A stretch of DNA of 64,000 bases. It comes from Porphyromonadaceae bacterium. GTDB taxonomy: Bacteria; Bacteroidota; Bacteroidia; Bacteroidales; Porphyromonadaceae. Under the pieces are notes generated by a model. It was not told the DNA's origin. It worked only from the letters and a program-made list of their open reading frames with translations, and did no database searches. The position numbers and the translations under genes are program-made. Shown piece by piece: positions 44,044 to 52,205 of the stretch (the stretch's first letter is position 1; each line of letters opens with the position of its first letter). The stretch lies in contig JAUMYQ010000005.1 in NCBI GenBank assembly GCA_030528555.1, forward strand, positions 39,783 to 103,782. The letters run 5' to 3'.

Positions 44044-45483
44044 CTATTGTACTCGCAATAGGGCTCTCTGCAGGACTAACGCACGACAGACCGAATTAGT
44101 ATCATTGGCATTGATGCCATATTTTCGTGCACTCGGTAGCTTTAGCCGAGTGCCTCGAGGGATGTTGTTGTAGTTGGAGATGACACTTCTGTTCTCTTCA
44201 TATATGTATACCCAAAAAACTTTGTGTCCGTACTTGCGCAGCGAAATTTGCATTAGGCCCTCACCGCCTTCTAGGGTAATGAGCTCAGCTCCGACTTGCT
44301 CAACTGATATAGCCTCAAGAGGCTCGGTATGGGAGGGCATCTTTGGTGTGGTGGAAGGCTCTTCCTTAGGAGGGGAGGGGAGGCTGATAGTCTTAGCTGT
44401 ATCCCCACTCTCGGAGGCCTCTGTCTTCTGCTGTATAGGTGTGTGACTCCTCCCTGGGGATATTTCAGCCCCTGAGGTAGTAGGTATGCATTTTGCCCCC
44501 TGAGATGTACTTGTGGTTTCGGAGGTGTGAGAGGAGGGGAAGTAAAAGTAGCTGAGTGTGACAATGAGCATTGCGCCAGGCAATAGGAGCCCCCAAATAG
44601 TTTTGCCACGCTTGTTGGCTATCTCTGTCGTGTGGGGCTTCTCCTCGGGTTCGTCCTTCTGCGGATCACGTCCTAGTATCGAGGGGGCTATGGCAGAGGG
44701 GGGCACACCTTGTTGGAGAGCTTTTGTTTGTGCATCTATAGGTGGGGCGTAGGTCTTGCTCTCTCGCTCTCCTGAGAGGGTTGTTGCAAAGAGTGGCTCG
44801 GCTGGCTCTACCTCTTGAGGTATGATCGGAGGGAACGAGGTTTTAGTCCAATTTATCTCTATACGTTTGGGGAGCTCCAGGTCCTCGAGAGAGGGGACAG
44901 ACACCACTGCCAAGCCTTCTTGGGCTGCTTCGCAGACTAGTTTGATGGGGGAGAACATGCAGAAGGCTTTGTTTAGGCTATCTCGTAGACTAGGTGAGGC
45001 GATAAGGCTGAAGCCTATGACTTGCCCACTAGCCTCCTCTTCCGTGGGGGAGAGTATACCCAAGCCTGGGAGAGAGACCTCTCGTCCAGCTTCTAGTAGT
45101 CGAGTGGCCAGGGGGATGATTTGCGATAGATAGCCTTCGCATAGTTGGGGCGTTGCTTCCGTTAGAGAGGCTATGCTCTCACTTAGATCAGTAAGTGAGA
45201 GTTTCTGAGGGCTGTAGCCCTCATTGAGAGAGATGACAGATAGCGAAGCCTTTGGAGGAATGAGGTATCGCTCCCCATCCTCGAGTAGGGCGATGTACTC
45301 CTTCTCGAGCTGGCAGATCCATACCCCTAGCTGTCCTAGGTCTAGGGTGTAGCCCAGAGATAGGCGCGTCTCTATCTGTCGGGAGAGCGTCATCCAGAGT
45401 TTGTGGCAGGTGTCTACCTCGGTGTTACTCGCTTGAGAGAGCTTACTCAGCCACACCTCATCTAGCATTGCTTTGTTGCTCAA
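44044..45483 (-). CDS. HU-like domain membrane protein with C-terminal LysM-like domain
   Basis: A 479-residue protein made of two HU-like domains in tandem (about 10-85, RQIETRLSLGYTLDLGQLGVW; and about 95-160, ATRLLEAGREVSLPGLGIL), a disordered Pro/Ser/Glu-rich middle, one transmembrane helix (about 296-315, GLLLPGAMLIVTLSYFYFP), another low-complexity stretch, and a C-terminal LysM-like domain (about 400-460, SLRKYGHKVFWVYIYEENRS and IPRGTRLKLP). This is the Bacteroidetes 'HU-domain, membrane, LysM' architecture, in which a DNA-binding-like head faces the cytoplasm and the LysM part faces peptidoglycan. Whether it binds DNA is unproven. It lies 64 nt before moxR on the same strand. Confidence 0.8.
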   Translation of the reverse strand: MSNKAMLDEVWLSKLSQASNTEVDTCHKLWMTLSRQIETRLSLGYTLDLGQLGVWICQLEKEYIALLEDGERYLIPPKASLSVISLNEGYSPQKLSLTDLSESIASLTEATPQLCEGYLSQIIPLATRLLEAGREVSLPGLGILSPTEEEASGQVIGFSLIASPSLRDSLNKAFCMFSPIKLVCEAAQEGLAVVSVPSLEDLELPKRIEINWTKTSFPPIIPQEVEPAEPLFATTLSGERESKTYAPPIDAQTKALQQGVPPSAIAPSILGRDPQKDEPEEKPHTTEIANKRGKTIWGLLLPGAMLIVTLSYFYFPSSHTSETTSTSQGAKCIPTTSGAEISPGRSHTPIQQKTEASESGDTAKTISLPSPPKEEPSTTPKMPSHTEPLEAISVEQVGAELITLEGGEGLMQISLRKYGHKVFWVYIYEENRSVISNYNNIPRGTRLKLPSARKYGINANDTNSVCRALVLQRALLRVQ

Positions 45484-45580
45484 AGAATAGCCTTGGGGTT
45501 AGTGGTGATATACTTCATTTTTCTTGAATACGTAGTCCAAAGGTCGCAAATTCTCAGCATCTGACCAACTAACTATTCGT

Positions 45581-45637
45581 CCCTTGGGCTGGCCTTGTAT
45601 TTGCTGATGTCGCTTGTAGGTGAGGCCAGCCCGAGGG
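45581..45637 (-). terminator. Hairpin downstream of the aminotransferase gene
   Basis: CCCTTGGGCTGGCCT (45581-45595) pairs with AGGCCAGCCCGAGGG (45623-45637) with one G-T pair, loop 27 nt. It is 34 nt after the aminotransferase stop and lacks a U-run, so it may be a Rho-dependent or processing structure. A short GGGCTGTATATAGCCC hairpin precedes it on the minus strand. Confidence 0.4.
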
Positions 45638-45670
45638 GAGGGCTATATACAGCCCAAGGGCTACTGCCAG

Positions 45671-46861
45671 CTATAGACTTAGTGCCACTCTTATGCGCTC
45701 TACGGCCTCGGTCAGGGTCTCTTGGTCTGTGGCGTAGCTTAGGCGGATGCATTTGGGGCTCCCAAAGGCAGTCCCAGAGACAGTCGCCACAAGGGCTTTC
45801 TCCAGCAGGTACATAGACATATCATCGGCTGTGTCTATCTGTATGCCTTGGAGTACCTTGCCAAAGAAGGCAGAGACATCGACGAAGATGTAGAATGCCC
45901 CTTGTGGTTTATTGAGCTTTAGTCCCTCGATCTTGGCTAGCCCCTCCAGTACTAGGTCGCGCCTGGCCCTAAACTCATCGATCATAAATCCGATATGCTC
46001 GATGGGTGCATCTAGGGCAGCAATGGTAGCGCGCTGGGCAACGCTATTGGCTCCGCTGGTGATCTGCCCCTGCATCTTGGTACATGCTTCGGCGATAGAG
46101 ATGGGTGCAGCTAGGTAGCCGATGCGCCACCCCGTCATGGCAAAGGCTTTGGAAACACCATTGACAGTCACTGTCCTGTCATACAGCCCTTCGATGCTGG
46201 CGATGCTCGTGTGCTTGTCCTCAAAACTGATATGCTCATAGATCTCGTCCGAGACAATGTAGATATCTGGGTGCTGGCGCAGTACCTTGCCCAATCCCTC
46301 TAGCTCCTCTTGACTATATACAGAGCCCGAGGGGTTACATGGTGAGCTAAACCACATCATTTTGGTTCTCGGAGTAATGGCCGCTGCGAGCTGCTCGGGC
46401 GAGACCTTGAAGTCTGTCTCTACGCTCGTTGGCAGCTCTATGGGGATACCTCCAGCTAGCTTGATGAGGTCGGCGTAGCTTACCCAGTATGGTGCAGGCA
46501 GGAGTACCTCATCGCCTTCATCTACGAGTACGAGGGCAAGGTTCGCCAGGCACTGCTTTGCTCCGGTCGATACCACGATCTGCTCTGCTGTATAGCTCAG
46601 TCGGTTGTCACGCTCGAGCTTACGACAGATGGCCTCACGCAGGTCCTTGTAGCCGTTTACGGGGCTGTACTTGTGCCAGTCTCCATCAAGCGCTTCTTTG
46701 GCCGCATCAATGACAAACTGGGGGGGGGGGAAGTCGGGCTCTCCTAGGCTGAGGCTGATGATGTCTAGCCCTTGGGCTTTGAGCTCGGCAGCCTTGGCCG
46801 CCATGGCAAGTGTGGCAGAGGCTGCCATGGCTCGAACTCTTGAAGAGAGAAGTTCATTCAT
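45671..46861 (-). CDS. Pyridoxal-phosphate aminotransferase (aspartate aminotransferase-like)
   Basis: A 396-residue class I aminotransferase. The sequence shows IISLSLGEPDFPPPQFV (about 36-52), AEQIVVSTGAKQCLANLAL (cofactor loop), WFSSPCNPSGSVYS (the Asn-Pro contact), IYIVSDEIYEHI (the Asp of the PLP pocket) and VNGVSKAFAMTGWRIGYLAAP (PLP Lys in SKAFAMTG, Arg in GWRIGY). It would move amino groups between aspartate or aromatic amino acids and 2-oxoglutarate. The codons for PPP near residue 47 form a 10-base C run (G10 on the plus strand, 46721-46730), which may be slippery. Confidence 0.93.
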   Translation of the reverse strand: MNELLSSRVRAMAASATLAMAAKAAELKAQGLDIISLSLGEPDFPPPQFVIDAAKEALDGDWHKYSPVNGYKDLREAICRKLERDNRLSYTAEQIVVSTGAKQCLANLALVLVDEGDEVLLPAPYWVSYADLIKLAGGIPIELPTSVETDFKVSPEQLAAAITPRTKMMWFSSPCNPSGSVYSQEELEGLGKVLRQHPDIYIVSDEIYEHISFEDKHTSIASIEGLYDRTVTVNGVSKAFAMTGWRIGYLAAPISIAEACTKMQGQITSGANSVAQRATIAALDAPIEHIGFMIDEFRARRDLVLEGLAKIEGLKLNKPQGAFYIFVDVSAFFGKVLQGIQIDTADDMSMYLLEKALVATVSGTAFGSPKCIRLSYATDQETLTEAVERIRVALSL

Positions 46862-47130
46862 AACAATGCATTTTGAGGTTGTTACTTGACCACACCATAC
46901 ATACTATGGTATTACGCTTACCCTTGTGCAGGGCTTGAGGCATTTTGTGTTTGTGCCACAGACCTTCTTGGGTGCGCACGATAAACACGACAAATTTAAG
47001 CAGAATATATCATCTCTCCACTTGGATGAGGAACGAAGGTGCCTAAATTTAGCCAGAGATATGAAGATGGATTTGCAGGCGTTTACTTTCCGCTTTGAGA
47101 AAAAGCCATACATTCTGTGACACATTTGTA

Positions 47131-47138
47131 TAACTTTG
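47131..47138 (+). promoter_or_regulatory. -7 box upstream of the TonB-dependent receptor
   Basis: TAACTTTG fits the -7 consensus; no -33 TTG occurs at 19-21 nt. It lies 182 nt before the start codon at 47321. Confidence 0.35.
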
Positions 47139-47248
47139 TAGGGTGCTACTAGGCAGAGTTGTTGTAGAGTAGGTGCGGGTCTGCTTGGATCTTGGGATAA
47201 ATTGATTCTTTTAAAGAGATTATCATATGAAAATAGAATTCAACACCT

Positions 47249-47257
47249 GGGGGGGGG
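47249..47257. repeat. G9 homopolymer tract upstream of the TonB-dependent receptor
   Basis: Nine consecutive G residues, 63 nt before the receptor start codon. G/C runs of this length in front of outer-membrane protein genes are a common basis of slipped-strand phase variation. Whether it lies in a promoter or in the leader is not settled. Confidence 0.7.
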
Positions 47258-47320
47258 TAAAAAGGAACTCCTTCTGAACCTCTGGTGAGGCTGTCTTGTA
47301 ACGCGCTAAAGCTACCTGTT

Positions 47321-49696
47321 ATGAAAAAGAAATTCGTTTGTAGTCTGTGTTTGTTCCTTACGCTAGCTGCTCAGCCCCTTGATGCACAGCAGGTGAAATC
47401 GTCTCATGGAGTGGAAGAGATACAGGGTGAGAGGCTTCCGATTGTGGGGCGTGTCTTGGATGCTTCTGGCAAGCCCGTGCCCTTGGCGACCGTTGCCCTT
47501 GTGGGAGAGGATGGGGCCATTCTTGATGGTTGTGTAGCTGGAGAGAATGGGGCATTTCGATTGGCTAAGTTAGCCGCAGGGGCGCAAAGCCTGCGCGTTC
47601 AGATGTTGGGCTATGAGACTTTGACCTTAGCCGTAGGTGCTCTGCCCGAACAGTTGGATGTGCGTTTGCAACCAGAGGTAAAGACCCTACAGGCCATTGA
47701 GGTTCAGGCAGAAAATAAGCAGAGCGTACGCCTATCAGGTACGAGCCTCACGGCACCAGTGGCTTCGACCTCGCTAGGAAATTTGCCCAGTGTGACACAT
47801 ATCCTCTCGGCTTTGCCTTTCGTCACAGCGACAGTTAAGAGCGTGGAGGTACAGGGGCGTGGCACACCCATTATTTATTATGGACATCGGCTTATATCCC
47901 AAGAGGAACTGCTTCGCCTAGATCCCAAGGATATCAGAGATATAGAGGTTATTCTCGTTCCCAATACTAGTTATCCTGCTGGTACACCTGCGGTCATCAA
48001 GATTAAACCTAAAAGCACCCTCTCACGTCGTTTGGGGGTCTATACGAGCGCAGAGGTGATGAAGGAGAAAGATTGGGGCTACTCTGCTATGGTACAGGGT
48101 TATTATGATACCTCCAAGCTCAGCCTAAAACTCGGGGTTCAGAATAGATCTAGCGTAGACTATAATGAGCAGCACATCAGATTTACTATTACGGATGAGG
48201 CGAAGCCGACAATCTCAAATCTACATAATGAGGTAAATTTCCGCAATACCCATATAGCACTCTGGGCAGATGCTGTCTATCGCCTGCGTGAGGGGCAGGA
48301 GCTGGGGGCAAAGTACACGCTTGCTACACTGACAAACTTTGATGTATATGTTCCGATGGAGTCCGAAATTATTCGCTCTACGGGTATGCGCAAGCATTAT
48401 ACCTCACTGATGACCAAGGAGCAGATATCTCCACTTTTAGTCAATTACGCCAATGCTTATTATCATGGTGCACTGAATCCCCAATGGACTGTCCATGCGG
48501 AGGGGAGCTTCAATCAAAAGAAGCAGCACTTCACCCAAGATCAAGAGATACGCTATATAGAGCCCTCAGGGTTGACGGACAGCGACCACAGCCATACCCA
48601 CTCGGTGGGTAATTTGTGGGCGTGGCGTGCCTATACCCAGTACGCCTTTGGGGGCAGTAAGCTTCAGATCGGACAGGATGGCTCGGTGACGCTCTTTGAG
48701 CAGACCTATCGCCAGCTGTCAGAGGTTCGTAAGCAGCTCTTACCCGATACGTATAATGAGCATAGGCAGACTAACCTAGGGCTCTTTGGCTCATGGTCGC
48801 ACGTCTGGTTGGATGGCCGTCTTCAGGCTGAGCTCGGCCTGCGTCTAGAGAGTCAAGAGTGGCGCAGTAGTGCCAATGGTAAAGAGCGCCCTAGGGAGCG
48901 ACATCTCTACTTCTTTCCCTCAGCTTCGCTGAGCTATTCGATTGGTAAGCTCTCGACAAGCTTGAACTACGAAAACATTGTGCGTAACCCTAACTACGAA
49001 GCCCTTAGCTCCGAGGTGATGTATATAGACGAGCTGGTGCTCCAGGGTGGTAACCCCGACCTTAAGCCAAAGGTGATCAATCGTCTCAATCTCAATTTTG
49101 GCTATGGGGGTTGGACACTGCTCTCCAGTCTAGCATACATTAAGAACGATCATACTAAGCTGTCGCGACGATATGACCGAGACCCTCGTTTCATTATCAA
49201 TAGGGAGGAGAATTTCGATATTCTTACATACCGCTTTGGAGTCGCATATAGTCCGAAGATAGAGTTTTGGAGACCAACCTGGAGTGCCGACCTCTATGGC
49301 CAAGATTTGATGTTTGAGGGAAAACGGCTGGACAAGCCTCGTGTCATTCTCGAGTGGAAGAACCTTATGAGTTTGCCCTATGCATTTACTCTACAGGCCA
49401 ATCTATGGGCAACGCTTGGGGGAGACGATGAATATACTACGGCTAAGGCACGCTATACGATGGATCTCAGTTTGACGAAGCAATTTGGCCAGGCTTGGCG
49501 TATTGCCCTCTCGGTAGATGATGTCTTCGTTACAGGTACAAAACGCCATATTCACTACACGCCTGTGGGGATCATCGAGGGAAGCTCTAATAAACGTTAT
49601 CCTTACCTGAATTTCAGTGTGAGTTACAATTTCCAAGCTAAAGGTGATCGCTATCGTGGTGGTTCAGCAGGCTCGTCTGAGAATAGTCGTTTTTAG
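47321..49696 (+). CDS. TonB-dependent receptor / outer membrane beta-barrel with CarboxypepD_reg domain
   Basis: A 791-residue outer-membrane protein. After a signal peptide (MKKKFVCSLCLFLTLAAQPLDA) comes a carboxypeptidase-regulatory-like domain (about 38-105, VGRVLDASGKPVPLATVALV to LGYETLTL), a plug-like region (about 135-240, VEVQGRGTPIIYYGHRLISQ and IEVILVPNTSYPAGTPAVIKI, split) and a C-terminal barrel of about 500 residues rich in alternating aromatic strands, ending KRYPYLNFSVSYNFQAKG. This is the OMP_b-brl_3 type of Bacteroidetes receptor without a SusD partner, often for iron or peptide uptake. The first ATG at 47285 is less likely than 47321, where the signal peptide begins. A G9 run lies upstream. 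Confidence 0.88.
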   Translation: MKKKFVCSLCLFLTLAAQPLDAQQVKSSHGVEEIQGERLPIVGRVLDASGKPVPLATVALVGEDGAILDGCVAGENGAFRLAKLAAGAQSLRVQMLGYETLTLAVGALPEQLDVRLQPEVKTLQAIEVQAENKQSVRLSGTSLTAPVASTSLGNLPSVTHILSALPFVTATVKSVEVQGRGTPIIYYGHRLISQEELLRLDPKDIRDIEVILVPNTSYPAGTPAVIKIKPKSTLSRRLGVYTSAEVMKEKDWGYSAMVQGYYDTSKLSLKLGVQNRSSVDYNEQHIRFTITDEAKPTISNLHNEVNFRNTHIALWADAVYRLREGQELGAKYTLATLTNFDVYVPMESEIIRSTGMRKHYTSLMTKEQISPLLVNYANAYYHGALNPQWTVHAEGSFNQKKQHFTQDQEIRYIEPSGLTDSDHSHTHSVGNLWAWRAYTQYAFGGSKLQIGQDGSVTLFEQTYRQLSEVRKQLLPDTYNEHRQTNLGLFGSWSHVWLDGRLQAELGLRLESQEWRSSANGKERPRERHLYFFPSASLSYSIGKLSTSLNYENIVRNPNYEALSSEVMYIDELVLQGGNPDLKPKVINRLNLNFGYGGWTLLSSLAYIKNDHTKLSRRYDRDPRFIINREENFDILTYRFGVAYSPKIEFWRPTWSADLYGQDLMFEGKRLDKPRVILEWKNLMSLPYAFTLQANLWATLGGDDEYTTAKARYTMDLSLTKQFGQAWRIALSVDDVFVTGTKRHIHYTPVGIIEGSSNKRYPYLNFSVSYNFQAKGDRYRGGSAGSSENSRF

Positions 49697-49742
49697 AGCC
49701 GATTAGCTAGATTTTCGTGTTATACGAGCTCTCCATGCTATT

Positions 49743-49776
49743 CTAGGGCGAGGGGCCGTTAGGTCCCTCGCCCTAG
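49743..49776 (+). terminator. Terminator of the TonB-dependent receptor gene
   Basis: CTAGGGCGAGGG pairs perfectly with CCCTCGCCCTAG and extends by G-U and two GC pairs to a GTTA loop, then CTTCTGTCTTATT. It starts 46 nt after the stop. Confidence 0.75.
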
Positions 49777-49991
49777 CTTCTGTCTTATTAGCTTGTAGGT
49801 AAGCCTCCAAACCTATTCTGTGATTCTTAAGATTTCTGATGCCATACGGCCTGCTGCTCACTACGAGAGAATGTGTGTACTTTGATAAATAAGCCGTACT
49901 TTTGTAGACAGTAAAGTTTGAGGTTCGGGTGGAGGGAAGCTCTGCGAGCAGAGTATGTTCTTCATCTTTCTCGGGTTGCTGTGTCTTAAGG

Positions 49992-49999
49992 TAAGTTTG
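49992..49999 (+). promoter_or_regulatory. -7 box immediately before the tetR-type gene
   Basis: TAAGTTTG, the same box as before lplA, ends 4 nt before the ATG at 50004, which would give a leaderless transcript. No -33 TTG is seen 19-21 nt upstream. Confidence 0.4.
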
Positions 50000-50003
50000 T
50001 TCG

Positions 50004-50606
50004 ATGGTCATGCTAGTCAAAACGAAAGATTTGATGATAGATGTAGCGCGCCAGCTTTTCGCTCGTTCTGGTGTGCAAAACACTACGATGAATGATATAG
50101 CTGACGCAGCGCAGCGTGGACGTCGTACGCTCTATACCTATTTTAAGAATAAAGAGGATATCTATCAGGCTGTTATCGAACGAGAACTTGAGCACTTACG
50201 TCGTGAGCTTGAGATAGCTCGGCGTGTGCCTCTGCCCCCTGATGAGAAGCTGATAAATCTTATCTATGCTCATCTTGAGGCGATGAAGGCAGTCGTTCTA
50301 AGAAATGGTACGTTGCGCGCAGATTTTTTTCGGGATATTTGGTCGGTGCAGCGAGCTAGGGCAGAGTTCGATCTTTATGAGCAGCGGCTTATAGAGGAGG
50401 TGTTGCTTCTGGGAGTGGAGCAGGGCGTTTTTGATATCCCACACATCTCCACAATGGCATACCTCTTACAGAATGCGATTAAGGGGCTAGAAGTTCCTTT
50501 TATCAGTGGTCATGTGCGCCATCGCTCGGGAGATGCAGAGTATCAGCAGGTACGAGAGAATGTATGTCATCTTATTATGCGAGGCATTAGGCGTAGTATA
50601 GAGTAA
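50004..50606 (+). CDS. TetR/AcrR family transcriptional regulator
   Basis: A 200-residue regulator with an N-terminal TetR helix-turn-helix domain (about 5-55, MIDVARQLFARSGVQNTTMND and GRRTLYTYFKNKEDIYQAV, split) and an all-helical ligand domain. A second ATG at 50010 is also possible. The next gene is fabG after 29 nt, on the same strand, so it may regulate itself together with fatty-acid elongation; the ligand is unknown. Confidence 0.9.
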   Translation: MVMLVKTKDLMIDVARQLFARSGVQNTTMNDIADAAQRGRRTLYTYFKNKEDIYQAVIERELEHLRRELEIARRVPLPPDEKLINLIYAHLEAMKAVVLRNGTLRADFFRDIWSVQRARAEFDLYEQRLIEEVLLLGVEQGVFDIPHISTMAYLLQNAIKGLEVPFISGHVRHRSGDAEYQQVRENVCHLIMRGIRRSIE

Positions 50607-50635
50607 ACAAATGTGTAATTTAATGTAGGTAAACA

Positions 50636-51382
50636 ATGGGACTATTAACCAATAAGGTTGCCCTTGTAACGGGCGCAGGTCGTGGTATCGGTAGAGCAAT
50701 CGCTCATAAGTTCGCTGTAGAAGGGGCTGATGTTATTATCACGGACCTCAAGATAGATGAGACTGTAGAACAGTTTGTCTCTGAGCTCAAGGCTGTAGGG
50801 GTGCGCGCTTCTGCTTATGCCTCTAACGCAGCCGACTACGAAGCGGCTCATGAGTTGGTTAGGCAGGTGGTGGCGGACTTTGGTCGTCTTGATGTGCTTG
50901 TAAATAACGCTGGTATTACGCGTGATGGTCTGATGATGCGTATGACGGAGGAGCAATGGGACCTTGTTATTAATGTCAATCTCAAGTCGGCCTTTAATCT
51001 CATTCATGCTGTTACTCCAGTGATGATGAAGCAGCGCAATGGTAGTATCATCAATATGGCTTCGGTGGTTGGCGTTTCTGGCAATGCTGGTCAGGCCAAT
51101 TATTCAGCTTCTAAGGCTGGTATGATAGGACTTGCCAAGAGTGTAGCCAAGGAGATGGGCTCTCGAGGAGTACGCGCCAATAGCATTGCTCCTGGCTTCA
51201 TCGTTACAGATATGACGCACGCCCTAAGCGAGGAGGTTCGTAAAGAGTGGGAGGCTCAGATACCTATGCGTCGAGGTGGTACTCCTGAGGATGTTGCCAA
51301 TGTGGCAACGTTCCTCGCAAGTGACCTCGCGGCCTATGTTACGGGGCAGACAATACACGTCTGTGGAGGTATGAATTGTTAG
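50636..51382 (+). CDS. fabG: 3-oxoacyl-[ACP] reductase FabG
   Basis: A 248-residue SDR enzyme that reduces 3-oxoacyl-ACP with NADPH in fatty-acid synthesis. It has TGAGRGIGRAIAHKF (13-27), NNAGITRDGLMMRM and the catalytic S143, Y156 (ANYSASKAG) and K160. The NNAGITRDGLMMRM motif and the C-terminal VTGQTIHVCGGMNC are characteristic of true FabG rather than generic SDRs. It lies between the TetR gene and an RluA-type gene. Confidence 0.94.
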   Translation: MGLLTNKVALVTGAGRGIGRAIAHKFAVEGADVIITDLKIDETVEQFVSELKAVGVRASAYASNAADYEAAHELVRQVVADFGRLDVLVNNAGITRDGLMMRMTEEQWDLVINVNLKSAFNLIHAVTPVMMKQRNGSIINMASVVGVSGNAGQANYSASKAGMIGLAKSVAKEMGSRGVRANSIAPGFIVTDMTHALSEEVRKEWEAQIPMRRGGTPEDVANVATFLASDLAAYVTGQTIHVCGGMNC

Positions 51383-51466
51383 TAGGGGATAGCTCTATAT
51401 AGAGTATGGAAGAGGATGCTCGGTGAGGCTCTCATTGAGCATCCTCGCTGGTGCGTTTACCGAGAT

Positions 51467-52162
51467 ATGAAAAGGACGGAGCCTCATGTTGTCTATGAAG
51501 ACAATCATTTACTCATAGTTTGCAAAGCTCCTGGTGAGATTGTCCAGGGCGATAAGACAGGGGATGAGCCGATGGTAGATAGCCTCAAGCGTTGGATCAA
51601 GCAGAAGCATGACAAGCCGGGAAACGTCTTTTTGGGCTTGGTCAATCGTCTTGATCGTCCTGTGGGAGGGCTTGTGATTTTTGCTAAGACTAGCAAGGCT
51701 CTTACTCGGATGAATAAGCTCTTACAAGAGGGGGCTATTCGGAAGATCTATTTGGCTATCGTGACGGATTGTCCCCCTCGGCATGCGGATCGGCTGATAC
51801 ATCATTTGGTGCGACGTGAGAGCCAAAATAAGAGCTATGCTTACGATACCGCACGCTCGATGAGCAAGCGAGCCGAATTGAGCTATCGGCATCTCGCTAG
51901 TGCGGAGCGATATCATCTCCTTGAAGTGGAGTTGTATACGGGACGACATCACCAGATTCGTTGTCAGCTTTCTTCTATTGGTTTGCCCATCAAGGGTGAC
52001 CTTAAGTATGGCGCACCTAGAAGCAATTCCGATGGGAGTATTGGCTTGTTATCCTATCAGCTGTCTTTTGTACATCCTGTAGGGGGGCAGGAGCTGAGAC
52101 TATATGCACCGATACCAGACGACAAGCTTTGGAGAGATCTTGTACGGCAGATAAAGCATTGA
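51467..52162 (+). CDS. RluA family pseudouridine synthase
   Basis: A 231-residue enzyme that converts uridine in rRNA or tRNA to pseudouridine. It has VVYEDNHLLIVCKAPGEIVQ (split), the catalytic loop NRLDRPVGG (the Asp is the nucleophile) and YTGRHHQIRCQLSSIGLPI. The residue before RLD is Asn, while many family members have His; the catalytic Asp is intact. A longer frame from 51416 exists, but the family starts with 'MK-x-HVVYEDNH', hence 51467. The target base cannot be named. Confidence 0.88.
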   Translation: MKRTEPHVVYEDNHLLIVCKAPGEIVQGDKTGDEPMVDSLKRWIKQKHDKPGNVFLGLVNRLDRPVGGLVIFAKTSKALTRMNKLLQEGAIRKIYLAIVTDCPPRHADRLIHHLVRRESQNKSYAYDTARSMSKRAELSYRHLASAERYHLLEVELYTGRHHQIRCQLSSIGLPIKGDLKYGAPRSNSDGSIGLLSYQLSFVHPVGGQELRLYAPIPDDKLWRDLVRQIKH

Positions 52163-52205
52163 CCTACGGAATATAAGTAACCGAAAATAAATACTAGTGT
52201 ATATA

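Larger units (their letters stand above)
46862..47320. other. Divergent spacer between the aminotransferase and the TonB-dependent receptor
   Basis: No convincing gene. It contains a minus-strand TAAATTTG -7 box (46991-46998), a plus-strand TAACTTTG box (47131-47138) and a G9 run (47249-47257). If the plus box is used, the receptor mRNA has a leader of about 175 nt that includes the G9 run. Short frames at 46904-47125 on both strands show no family resemblance. Confidence 0.5.
49697..50003. other. Spacer between the receptor gene and tetR
   Basis: No gene is evident. It contains the terminator at 49743-49776 and the TAAGTTTG box at 49992-49999. A minus-strand frame of 126 residues across 49703-50083 has no family resemblance and overlaps the tetR start. 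Confidence 0.55.

Noticed and set aside
46904-47125. Two opposite short frames (64 and 73 residues) between the aminotransferase and the receptor
   Set aside because: No recognisable motif, and both lie in a spacer that carries promoter-like sequence.
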